Under the pieces are notes generated by a model that saw only the letters and a program-made list of their open reading frames with translations, ran no database searches and had not been told where the DNA came from. Position numbers and translations under genes: made by a program. DNA of 5,951 nucleotides from an uncultured Clostridia bacterium (lineage in GTDB: Bacteria; Bacillota; Clostridia; Oscillospirales; Acutalibacteraceae). Positions 1 to 5,819 of the stretch are shown piece by piece (position 1 is the first letter of the stretch; each line of letters starts with the position of its first letter). Location: contig CANOFK010000084.1 of NCBI GenBank assembly GCA_947565265.1, positions 1 to 5,951 of the forward strand, written 5' to 3'.

Positions 1-37
1 CCACCGTGCGTTTCAGTTTCTTTATCATCCCATGCAT
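1..37 (-). CDS. 5' end of an unidentified gene (partial)
   Basis: Only the first twelve codons are inside the window, reading MHGMIKKLKRTV before the edge. The start is supported by an AAGGTG ribosome binding site at 48-43, five bases before the ATG at 37. The second in-frame ATG at 28 would be 14 bases away and is less likely. The basic N-terminus is not diagnostic. The gene follows a surface-polymer operon on the same strand and has its own promoter near 376-353, so it may belong to the same polysaccharide locus, but that is inference from context only. The product cannot be named from this fragment. Confidence 0.6.
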   Translation of the reverse strand, partial: MHGMIKKLKRTV

Positions 38-42
38 CTTGT

Positions 43-48
43 CACCTT
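43..48 (-). promoter_or_regulatory. Ribosome binding site deciding the start at 37
   Basis: AAGGTG lies five bases before the ATG at 37 and fourteen before the ATG at 28, so it favours the upstream start of the truncated gene. Confidence 0.6.
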
Positions 49-59
49 CTCTATTTTAG

Positions 60-99
60 GCTTGCTTGCGGGCAAGGGCCCCGCGGCCGCTAAGCAAGC
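60..99 (-). repeat. Inverted repeat / hairpin next to the ribosome binding site
   Basis: GCTTGCTT at 99-92 is a perfect inverted repeat of AAGCAAGC at 67-60. Inside it GCGGG at 84-80 pairs with CCCGC at 72-68. The two helices are continuous on the 3' side and interrupted by a seven-base bulge on the 5' side. No T-run follows, so it is not an intrinsic terminator. Its end lies 12 bases before the AAGGTG ribosome binding site, where a stable helix could influence translation. Confidence 0.5.
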
Positions 100-340
100 A
101 TGACGCCAAATATTTTGAGCGGGCGCCCATAAGCGTTCGCACGCGCCTTTTGGTACGCAGCTTACGGGAACACACCCTAGGCAGGCCCTTTGCCATTAGG
201 CTTACCCAATTCCCACAAATAAAAACCAGAAAACGCAGCGCCACGGGCCTGGTGGGGCGCCGGTTTTGCCCACTGGGCCCCGGACAAAGCCTCTCCCGCG
301 GCCCTTATGAAAGCCGCAGCCCCCGTTGGCCACCGCGTCC

Positions 341-372
341 CCCGCTGTGTGCATTATACCACAGCCAGCGGG
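341..372 (-). repeat. Dyad enclosing the -10 box (operator candidate)
   Basis: CCCGCTG at 372-366 is the inverted repeat of CAGCGGG at 347-341. Inside it TGTG at 363-360 pairs with CACA at 351-348, after a two-base bulge at 365-364. The eight-base centre GTATAATG contains the -10 hexamer. Neither orientation has a T-run after the dyad, so a terminator is unlikely. A protein operator or a cruciform-prone promoter is the simplest reading. Confidence 0.45.
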
Positions 373-381
373 AAAAAGCAA
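353..381 (-). promoter_or_regulatory. Sigma-A promoter for the leftmost gene
   Basis: The -35 box TTGCTT (381-376) and a perfect TATAAT -10 box (358-353) are 17 bases apart, with TGG directly before the -10 giving an extended -10. Transcription should start near 346. The -35 begins only four bases after the stop codon of the glycerophosphotransferase gene, so the promoter lies in the tail of the preceding operon. Confidence 0.75.
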
Positions 382-385
382 AAAA

Positions 386-1519
386 TCAGGGGTTTTCCAG
401 CCAATCGGCTACTTTTTGGGCGGCATGGCCCGATTCTTTTATTCCAAATTCCCGGCAAAAAGCCTCTGTTTTTGCCAACTGGGCCGTCCCGTCAAAGGCT
501 AGGACAGCCTGCTCCAGTTCCCCGTTGGTTTCGCTGCGGGGGAAGGGGAGCTTATCCAGGTCAAAGTAGAAGTTCCGGTCATCCCGGTAGCTTTCCAGGT
601 CGTTTACATAGAGGAAACAGGGCTTGCCGGTGTTCATATAATCGAACATCACCGAGGAGTAGTCTGTCACCAAAGCGTCGCAAGCCAGGTACAGTTCCTG
701 GATATCCGCCCACTGGGAGGCATTGCGCACATAGCGGGGGTCCAGGTCCAGTTGATGTGCCTTTTGGGCGATGTTGGGGTGAAGCTTTGCCAGCACCAGC
801 CACTGCCCGCCAAAGCGTTTGCCCAGGGCCTCTGCCAGCCGGCGGTAGTCCAGGTCATAGGCGGCCAGGCCCTGGTCTTTGCGGAAGGTAGGGGCGTACA
901 GGCACAGGCGTTTTTCCTCCGGCAGGGAGAGCCCCTGCCGCACCTTTTGGGCAGCGGCCTCACCGGGGCCGAAAAGCACGTCGTTGCGGGGGAACCCGCA
1001 TTCCAGCACCTCCCCCTGGTACCAGAAGGCCCGGCGGTAGATCCCTGTAAGAAAGACGCTGTTGGAGAGGAAAAGGTCACAGATGGCAGAATCTTTTTTG
1101 GCCGCGACCACATAGCTGCCGTCCAGCGCCCCTTCCGCGTCGGCCTCTATGCGCTTGAGGGGGAACCCGTGCCAGGTCTGCACGTAACGGGTGGCGCCCC
1201 GCTTTTGGGTATAGGCCCATTTGCGGGAGTTATCCACCCACGCCCCGGCGGTACAGAAATGGTAGATGGTCCGGGGGCCGTCTACCGCCAGGGGGACCAC
1301 CCCCTCCGGCAGGGTGGCCGCTTCCTCCGGGGTTTTCACGGTCCAGTACACCTTCCAGCCCCGGCGGCGCAACTCCTCGGCAATGGCCCGGGGGCTGTCG
1401 GAATAGCCCCGGCCGTAGTAGCTTTGGCACACGGCCTTGCGGGGGTCTTTGGGCAAAAGAGACAGGGCCCCCCACACCAGGTTGCGCAGGGCCTTGCGGG
1501 GTATCTGCCAAACGCTCAT
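386..1519 (-). CDS. CDP-glycerol glycerophosphotransferase family protein
   Basis: This 377-residue protein belongs to the TagB/TagF-like family (Glyphos_transf), which moves glycerol phosphate from CDP-glycerol onto a lipid-linked wall polymer at the inner face of the membrane. Family motifs are clear: QTWHGFPLK at 114-122, YAPTFR at 208-213, KLHPN at 245-249 and TDYSSVMFDY at 285-294. H117 and H247 correspond to the two histidines important in TagF. The protein is the single-domain size, without the extra N-terminal part of long TagF polymerases, so priming or side-group addition is as likely as chain building. The ATG at 1519 overlaps the flippase stop (ATGA) and has AAGGAGG seven bases upstream. 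The frame stays open far into the flippase gene, but that extension is low-complexity Gly/Pro/Arg sequence in a shadow frame. It is the last gene of the operon, and no terminator follows its stop. Confidence 0.9.
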   Translation of the reverse strand: MSVWQIPRKALRNLVWGALSLLPKDPRKAVCQSYYGRGYSDSPRAIAEELRRRGWKVYWTVKTPEEAATLPEGVVPLAVDGPRTIYHFCTAGAWVDNSRKWAYTQKRGATRYVQTWHGFPLKRIEADAEGALDGSYVVAAKKDSAICDLFLSNSVFLTGIYRRAFWYQGEVLECGFPRNDVLFGPGEAAAQKVRQGLSLPEEKRLCLYAPTFRKDQGLAAYDLDYRRLAEALGKRFGGQWLVLAKLHPNIAQKAHQLDLDPRYVRNASQWADIQELYLACDALVTDYSSVMFDYMNTGKPCFLYVNDLESYRDDRNFYFDLDKLPFPRSETNGELEQAVLAFDGTAQLAKTEAFCREFGIKESGHAAQKVADWLENP

Positions 1520-2829
1520 GTTTTCCCCTCCTTCCCCGCGGGCGGCTGCCGCAGGAGTTTCCTGTTTTTGACGATCACCGCCAGCCGGAACAGCAGGATG
1601 GCGAACTCTGTTAACGAGGACAGCAGGCACAGGGCCGTAAGGCCGATGCCTGTGGTATGGTAGCACAGCACCGCCCCCAGCACATAAACCACCGTGCCAA
1701 AGGCCGTGGAGATATTGGCGTACTTGGCCAGCCCCATGGCCCCCAGGGTGGGGTACCCCAGCACGTAGTTGGGGAAGGCGAACACCGCCACCGGGATCAT
1801 CAGCCGCAGGGGCAGCACCACCTGGGCGCCCTCCGGGCCCAACCAAAGGGTTAAAAGGGGCTTTGCAAAGGTGAACACAAAGGCACAGCCCAGCAAAATC
1901 ACCGGGTAGATGAACAGCATGGCTTTTTTGATGATCTGGAAGTTCCGGTGTTTCATCATGTGGGGGTACAGGCTGTCCGCAATGGGGGACATACCGTTGC
2001 GGGCGGCGATGATCACCGTATCGGCATTGGTATAAAGGCCCGTGGCCACCGCCGGGTCGAAGATACCCGTGCCCCCGGCGGGCATGGCGTGCTTTAAGAG
2101 CAGGCCGTTCAGGTTGGAGTTGATGGAGGCCGCCACCCGGGAGAACAGGAACTGGGAGGAATCCTTGATCTCCCCCCATACGTCCCGCCAGCCCACCCGG
2201 CAAAGGGGCACCCCTACCCGCACATACAGGTGCCAGTACACAAAGGCCAGGGCCCCAAAGTTGCCGATGGCCGTACACAGGGGCACCAGGTAGAAGTCCT
2301 CCGGCTTTTGCACCAGCAGGAACACCAGCGCGGTTGCCACCAGCTTAATGGCTACCGCCCGGATGGTAATGGCGGACATCTGCTCTAAGCCCCGGTACAT
2401 ATAATCCGGCAGGAAGGTGGCCCCTACGGTGGAGAGAAAGAAGAACACATAGGCCAGCACCTCCCCCGGACCGGAAAGCCGGGGCACGACCAGCAGCCCC
2501 AGCACCACCGCCGAGATCAGCGTAAACAGCACCTTGGCCGCCACCACGCTGGTGAGGATACGGGAAAGTTCCCCCTTGTCCTCCCGGCGGGCGGAGATTT
2601 TGGCCGTGGCCGAGAGCAGGAACCCGAAATCCAGGAAGATCAAAAAGAAGTTGGCCGCGTACTGCCCGGCCCCCAGCAGGCCCACCAGCTCTACCCCCAG
2701 CACCCGCATTTTGTAGCCCTGGGTCAGCATACCCAGCGCCATGTTGGAGAACTGGAGGATGTAGAGCATGACGGTATTTTCCAGCAGGCTATGGCGGGTA
2801 CGGCCCTGCCATTTTTCCTTTAAATTCAT
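1516..2829 (-). CDS. Wzx-like polysaccharide flippase (MOP superfamily)
   Basis: This 437-residue protein is hydrophobic throughout, with roughly twelve probable membrane segments. It starts with a short basic cytoplasmic tail and a first segment at about 17-38. The signature of Polysacc_synt/Wzx proteins is visible around 141-176, in the stretch beginning PDYMYRGLEQM and ending QKPEDFY. Members of the family flip undecaprenyl-linked oligosaccharides from the inner to the outer face of the membrane. Some relatives are somewhat longer, but no end is missing: the first and last membrane segments are present. The ATG at 2829 has GGGAGG five bases upstream, and the gene starts 13 bases after the glycosyltransferase stop. 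Its stop overlaps the next start by four bases, which implies coupled translation. Substrate specificity cannot be read from the sequence, but the neighbours suggest a glycan carrying glycerol phosphate. Confidence 0.88.
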   Translation of the reverse strand: MNLKEKWQGRTRHSLLENTVMLYILQFSNMALGMLTQGYKMRVLGVELVGLLGAGQYAANFFLIFLDFGFLLSATAKISARREDKGELSRILTSVVAAKVLFTLISAVVLGLLVVPRLSGPGEVLAYVFFFLSTVGATFLPDYMYRGLEQMSAITIRAVAIKLVATALVFLLVQKPEDFYLVPLCTAIGNFGALAFVYWHLYVRVGVPLCRVGWRDVWGEIKDSSQFLFSRVAASINSNLNGLLLKHAMPAGGTGIFDPAVATGLYTNADTVIIAARNGMSPIADSLYPHMMKHRNFQIIKKAMLFIYPVILLGCAFVFTFAKPLLTLWLGPEGAQVVLPLRLMIPVAVFAFPNYVLGYPTLGAMGLAKYANISTAFGTVVYVLGAVLCYHTTGIGLTALCLLSSLTEFAILLFRLAVIVKNRKLLRQPPAGKEGKT

Positions 2830-2842
2830 GCGTGCCTCCCTA

Positions 2843-3817
2843 TCAGCCCTTTAGTTTAAACATCGCCCGGATGGCCCCGTACTGCCGCCGCCCCAAAAGC
2901 CACAGCAGCAGCCGGTGCTTTTTACCCATGCGGGCAAGGTAGGGGTTCCCCTTCCAGTGGGGGAAGTACCCCTCTGTATAGTCCCTGAACGCCTCCAGCA
3001 GGGGGTGGCGGGGGTCCTGGCGCAGCACCCGCACCGAGGCGGTGAGGTACACATGGTACAGGGTGAGGTATTCCAGCTCCGCCCGGTACGCCTCATAGAG
3101 CCCCTGCTCCTTATACCAGCCCAAAATGTCCTCAAAGGCGTCTATGATCTCCCGGTTGCGGGCCAGTGTGGCGCTGTTCATAATGGAACCGGGCCTTTGC
3201 AGGTAGTTGTAGCCGATGTAGTCCGTATACACCACCTTTTTGCAGTTGGGCAGCAGCTTGGTGGTGGTGCGGATGTCCTCATACCACACCCGTGGCGGGT
3301 AGCGCACGCCGGTTTTTTGGAACAGTTCCGCCTTATACAGCCGGCAGCAGGCGCTGGGGGACGAGAGCAGCACGTCCTTTTGGGTATGGGGGTCCAGGCC
3401 GGCGTCTTTCGGCATATCCTCCCGGAACACCCCCAGCACCCGGCCCTTTTCGTCTACCGAGCGGAAGGCAAAGCAGGCCATGTCCGCGCCGGCCCCCTTT
3501 GCGGCGGCCAGGGCACGCGCCAGGGTTTCCGGCTCCAGCCAGTCGTCGCTGTCCGGGAACAGCAGCCAAGCCCCCCCGGCTGCCTCTATGCCGGTGTTCC
3601 GGGCGCCGCCCAGGCCCCGGTTCTCCTGGTGGATCACCCGGACCCTGGGGTCGGTTTGGGCAATCCCCTCGCACAGGGCGCCGCTGCCGTCGGTAGAGCC
3701 GTCGTCCACCAGCAGCAGTTCCAGGTCCTGTTCGGTTTGCGCCAGCACAGAAACGGCGCATTTTTCCACATAACCCTTTACATTATATACAGGCACGATC
3801 ACGCTGGCCTTTGGCAT
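2843..3817 (-). CDS. Family 2 glycosyltransferase
   Basis: This 324-residue protein has a GT-A fold N-terminal domain, starting MPKASVIVPVYNV. It carries the nucleotide-binding VDDGSTD at 37-43, the NRGLGGARN motif at 66-74, the metal-binding DSDD at 89-92 and an acidic YED at 179-181 in the position of the usual catalytic base. The C-terminal 130 residues are a less conserved, aromatic-rich and basic region ending in FKLKG, which may sit against the membrane. Such enzymes transfer a sugar from a nucleotide sugar to a lipid-linked acceptor in the cytoplasm. The donor sugar cannot be predicted. The start at 3817 is set by GGGAGG seven bases upstream. A longer version starting at a TTG at 3892 would overlap the -35 box and is rejected. 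It is the first gene of the operon, about 40 bases from its promoter. Confidence 0.92.
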   Translation of the reverse strand: MPKASVIVPVYNVKGYVEKCAVSVLAQTEQDLELLLVDDGSTDGSGALCEGIAQTDPRVRVIHQENRGLGGARNTGIEAAGGAWLLFPDSDDWLEPETLARALAAAKGAGADMACFAFRSVDEKGRVLGVFREDMPKDAGLDPHTQKDVLLSSPSACCRLYKAELFQKTGVRYPPRVWYEDIRTTTKLLPNCKKVVYTDYIGYNYLQRPGSIMNSATLARNREIIDAFEDILGWYKEQGLYEAYRAELEYLTLYHVYLTASVRVLRQDPRHPLLEAFRDYTEGYFPHWKGNPYLARMGKKHRLLLWLLGRRQYGAIRAMFKLKG

Positions 3818-3824
3818 ATAGCCG

Positions 3825-3830
3825 CCTCCC
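3825..3830 (-). promoter_or_regulatory. Ribosome binding site deciding the glycosyltransferase start
   Basis: GGGAGG is placed seven bases before the ATG at 3817. It fixes this start against the upstream in-frame TTG at 3892 and ATG at 3865, which fall in the -35 and -10 boxes respectively. Confidence 0.8.
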
Positions 3831-3863
3831 TTTGGGTGACCCGGTTGTTCCAGTATTTTACAC

Positions 3864-3892
3864 ATTATACACAGTCCCGCGGATTTTTGCAA
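3864..3892 (-). promoter_or_regulatory. Sigma-A promoter of the surface-polymer operon
   Basis: TTGCAA (3892-3887) and perfect TATAAT (3869-3864) are 17 bases apart. Transcription should start near 3857, leaving a 5' untranslated region of about 40 bases before the glycosyltransferase ATG. The -35 is 10 bp from the -35 of the rightward promoter, so the two polymerases probably compete for, or share, regulators in this region. Confidence 0.8.
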
Positions 3893-3902
3893 GCCCCCGG
3901 CC

Positions 3903-3931
3903 TTGCCAAGCGGCCCTTTCCGTAGTATAAT
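3903..3931 (+). promoter_or_regulatory. Sigma-A promoter of the SLH-GH5 gene
   Basis: TTGCCA (3903-3908, five of six consensus bases) and perfect TATAAT (3926-3931) are 17 bases apart, with the start of transcription expected near 3938. The -35 lies in a small palindrome, CTTG-C-CAAG at 3902-3910. The bases GTATAATAAGG around the -10 are identical to those of the promoter at 5822-5850. Confidence 0.82.
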
Positions 3932-3934
3932 AAG

Positions 3935-3946
3935 GTATAGCTATAC
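3935..3946. promoter_or_regulatory. Perfect 12-bp palindrome at the start site (operator candidate)
   Basis: GTATAGCTATAC reads the same on both strands and covers the expected start of rightward transcription. Placement just after the -10 is typical for a repressor site. The half-site is not specific enough to name the regulator; a GntR-type dimer is one possibility. It could also be a chance AT-rich palindrome. Confidence 0.4.
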
Positions 3947-3966
3947 ACTAATTATTCCCGAATGAT

Positions 3967-3989
3967 AAAAAAACTTGCCTTCCGGCAAG
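3967..3989 (-). terminator. Intrinsic terminator-like hairpin, leftward reading
   Basis: Read leftward, CTTGCC (3989-3984) and GGCAAG (3979-3974) form a six-pair stem with a GGAA tetraloop, followed directly by seven Ts at 3973-3967. In the rightward direction the A-run comes first and no T-run follows. There it would instead be a hairpin in the 5' untranslated region, ending five bases before the GGAGGG ribosome binding site of the SLH-GH5 gene. Confidence 0.5.
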
Positions 3990-4005
3990 GGAACGGAGGG
4001 ACCTT

Positions 4006-5592
4006 ATGGTAAACCTGATCACCAAAGCCCTGCGGGCCGCCCTGTCTTTCAGCCTTGCCCTTGTGGTAGGCTGCCCCCTGGGCGCCGGGGCCACTGCCGC
4101 CGGTGCTGTTGCCGCCGGGGCTGGCTTTACCGATGTAAAACCCGGCAGTTGGTACGCCGCCTGTGTGGAGGAAATGGCCGGCAAGGGGCTGGTAAGCGGC
4201 TACCCGGGCGGCAGCTTTAAGCCAAACGGCACCATCACCGCCGCCGAGTTCCTCTCCATAACCGCCCGGTGCGCGGGGGTGGGCAAACCCTCTTCCTCCG
4301 GCCATTGGGCCAAGGACTACTTGCAGGCCGGGCTGGACCGGGGCTGGTATGACTGGGACGAGATCCCGCCCACCGGGGAGAAATTTGACAAGGCCATCCC
4401 CCGCCAGTTGGCCGTGAAGGCCCTGATGCGGGCCCTGCTGCCCGACAAACGCGGGGACTACAGCACCGAGTCTGCCAAGATGAAGGACTTTGCCCAACTG
4501 GACGGACGGTACTACGAAAGCGTGCTGGCCGCCTACGCCTGCGGGGTGGTTTCCGGGGATGAGAAAGGCTGCTTTAACCCCAAAAGCAGCCTGACCAGGG
4601 CCGAATCCTGCGTGCTTATCTCAAAGGCCCTGAAACTGACGGGCGATGTGCCCGGCCCGCCGGACCTGCCCGATCCGCCCGGCCCGGTGGAAACGATCTC
4701 CGGGGGCGTTGGCGAAAACGGCTGGCTACAGGTAAAAGGCACCCAACTGTGCAACGAGGCGGGCCAGCCCATCGCCCTGCACGGCATGAGCAGCCACGGG
4801 CTCCAGTGGTTCGGGCAGTTTGCGGGGGAACAGTCCATTAAAAACACCGCAAGCTACGGGGCCAACCTGTTCCGGGTGGCCATGTACACCGGCGAGAACG
4901 GCTACCTCAGCCAGCCGGAGGCCATTAAGAAACAGGCCATTGCCGCCATTGACGCCGCCATCCGCCAGGATATGTACGTGATCATCGACTGGCACATCCT
5001 CTCCGACGGCAATCCCATGGACCACCTGGCCGAGTCCCAGGCTTTCTTCCAGGAAATAGCCGCCCGGTACAAGGACCAGCCCGCCGTACTGTACGAGATT
5101 TGCAACGAGCCCAACGGCGGCGCGGACTGGGGCAGGGATATCAAGCCCTATGCCGAAAAGCTGGTGGAAACCATCCGGGGGCAGTCGGAGAAGGGGGTCA
5201 TCCTTATCGGCAGCAGCACCTGGAGCCAGGATGTGCACCTAGCCGCCGCCAACCCCGTTAAGGGGGATAACCTGATGTACACCCTGCACTTTTACGCGGG
5301 CACCCACGGCCAGTGGCTGCGGGACCGGGCCGACGCGGCGATGGCCGCGGGCCTGCCGGTCTTTGTTACCGAGTGGGGCACCAGCAGCGCCGACGGCAAC
5401 GGCGGCGTGTTCCTGCAAGAGTCCCAGGAGTGGCTGGATTGGATGGAACAGAAGGGCATAAGCTGGGCCAACTGGTCCCTGTGCGACAAATCCGAAACCT
5501 CCGCTGCCCTGCGCCCCGGCACCTCCCCCACCGCCCAGTGGGCCGGCAGCGACCTGAGCGAATCCGGCCGCTTTGTGTTCCGGCACTTTTAA
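4006..5592 (+). CDS. SLH-anchored GH5 endoglucanase-like protein
   Basis: This 528-residue secreted protein begins with a signal peptide (about 1-38; K7, R10, hydrophobic core 11-22). Three SLH repeats follow, at about 41-91, 98-145 and 162-212. Only the third has an intact TRAE motif (197-200); the first reads TAAE and the second is degenerate. A Pro-rich linker at about 215-228 leads to a GH5 domain to the C-terminus, most like subfamily GH5_2. Expected active-site residues are present: R290, H330, the acid/base E368 in NEP, H428 and Y430, the nucleophile E456 in TEWG, and W490. Known relatives cut internal beta-1,4-glucan bonds by a retaining mechanism. SLH repeats normally bind pyruvylated wall polymer, so the enzyme should sit on the cell surface. 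No carbohydrate-binding module is seen. The ATG at 4006 has GGAGGG five bases upstream. It is transcribed alone between its promoter and the terminator at 5634. Confidence 0.92.
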   Translation: MVNLITKALRAALSFSLALVVGCPLGAGATAAGAVAAGAGFTDVKPGSWYAACVEEMAGKGLVSGYPGGSFKPNGTITAAEFLSITARCAGVGKPSSSGHWAKDYLQAGLDRGWYDWDEIPPTGEKFDKAIPRQLAVKALMRALLPDKRGDYSTESAKMKDFAQLDGRYYESVLAAYACGVVSGDEKGCFNPKSSLTRAESCVLISKALKLTGDVPGPPDLPDPPGPVETISGGVGENGWLQVKGTQLCNEAGQPIALHGMSSHGLQWFGQFAGEQSIKNTASYGANLFRVAMYTGENGYLSQPEAIKKQAIAAIDAAIRQDMYVIIDWHILSDGNPMDHLAESQAFFQEIAARYKDQPAVLYEICNEPNGGADWGRDIKPYAEKLVETIRGQSEKGVILIGSSTWSQDVHLAAANPVKGDNLMYTLHFYAGTHGQWLRDRADAAMAAGLPVFVTEWGTSSADGNGGVFLQESQEWLDWMEQKGISWANWSLCDKSETSAALRPGTSPTAQWAGSDLSESGRFVFRHF

Positions 5593-5633
5593 GGGCCCGC
5601 CTGCCCCTATGGGGGCCTATCAGGCATAGAAAT

Positions 5634-5680
5634 AAAAAGGCAGCACCCGGTCAAGTTTTGGGTGCTGCCTTTTTATTTTT
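5634..5680. terminator. Strong bidirectional intrinsic terminator
   Basis: GGCAGCACCC (5639-5648) and GGGTGCTGCC (5660-5669) form a perfect ten-pair stem with an eleven-base loop. It is flanked by five As on the left and five Ts, then A and five more Ts, on the right. It ends the SLH-GH5 transcript 42 bases after the stop codon and would also stop leftward transcription. Confidence 0.93.
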
Positions 5681-5761
5681 GCCTGCAAAGGCCTCCACGC
5701 GGCAAGTTCCGTCCCCTGCCTGCATACCCCAAGCCCAACGCAGCCCTGTGCCTTCGTTTTA

Positions 5762-5779
5762 GCCGTTTGAGCCGTTTGA
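5762..5779. repeat. Tandem 9-bp direct repeat
   Basis: GCCGTTTGA occurs twice in direct succession (5762-5770 and 5771-5779), followed by a related ACCGG. It lies in the spacer upstream of the ABC-exporter promoter. No function is evident; it may be a slippage product or a paired binding site. Apart from this, the terminator and the promoter, I see nothing in 5593-5884. Confidence 0.5.
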
Positions 5780-5805
5780 ACCGGTGGGCCATTCCATCGC
5801 CCCCC

Positions 5806-5818
5806 TTTTTTGAAAAAA
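5806..5818. promoter_or_regulatory. UP-element-like T/A tract
   Basis: Six Ts, a G and six As lie immediately upstream of the -35 box at 5822, about -51 to -39 from the expected start. This is where A/T tracts contact the RNA polymerase alpha subunit, so it probably strengthens the promoter. Confidence 0.4.
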
Positions 5819-5819
5819 C

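Larger units (their letters stand above)
38..346 (-). other. Long GC-rich structured 5' leader (possible regulatory RNA)
   Basis: About 310 bases separate the predicted start of transcription near 346 from the ATG at 37, with no convincing gene between. The stretch is GC-rich, unlike the other spacers here. Read leftward it can fold into several helices. One pairs 280-276 with 249-245 and continues with 273-269/256-252. Another pairs GGGAA at 214-210 with TTCCC at 170-166 and encloses CCTA/TAGG and GGCA/TGCC. A short hairpin GCGT-GCGA-ACGC has a GNRA-type loop. A last helix pairs 99-92 and 84-80 with 72-60, just before the ribosome binding site. I do not recognise any known riboswitch, T-box, tmRNA, SRP or RNase P signature. 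It could be an antitermination or attenuation leader, a new RNA motif, or simply untranslated DNA. The folds were found by eye, without an energy calculation. Confidence 0.4.

Noticed and set aside
56..244. Open frame of 62 codons on the minus strand with a GTG start in the leader
   Set aside because: No ribosome binding site, composition is strongly basic and low in recognisable motifs, and it lies in the structured leader. A leader peptide cannot be fully excluded.
637..642. TATAAT hexamers inside genes (637-642, 2400-2405, 3782-3787)
   Set aside because: They encode conserved Tyr/Met/Asn residues in motifs of the three operon proteins and have no -35 box at suitable spacing.
752..1663. 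303-codon plus-strand open frame antisense to the glycerophosphotransferase
   Set aside because: High GC and the codon bias of the real gene keep the antisense frame open; there is no promoter, no binding site and no protein-like motif.
1520..2278. Upstream extension of the glycerophosphotransferase frame to 630 residues
   Set aside because: The added 253 residues are Gly/Pro/Arg/His-rich shadow sequence of the flippase gene. The ATG at 1519 has a strong AAGGAGG and matches the family length.
3818..3892. Longer glycosyltransferase start (TTG at 3892)
   Set aside because: That TTG is the -35 hexamer of the operon promoter, and the extra residues precede a good ribosome binding site for the ATG at 3817.
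2915..3925. 336-codon plus-strand open frame antisense to the glycosyltransferase
   Set aside because: The opposite strand has unmistakable GT2 motifs in order, and this frame runs through the divergent promoter region.
3952..4497. 181-codon minus-strand open frame facing the leftward terminator
   Set aside because: It lies antisense to the signal peptide and SLH repeats, which are clearly coding on the plus strand, and has no convincing start signals.
5599..5625. GCCTG/CAGGC inverted repeat after the SLH-GH5 stop
   Set aside because: A weak stem with a large loop and no T-run; the strong terminator 10 bases further accounts for transcript ending.
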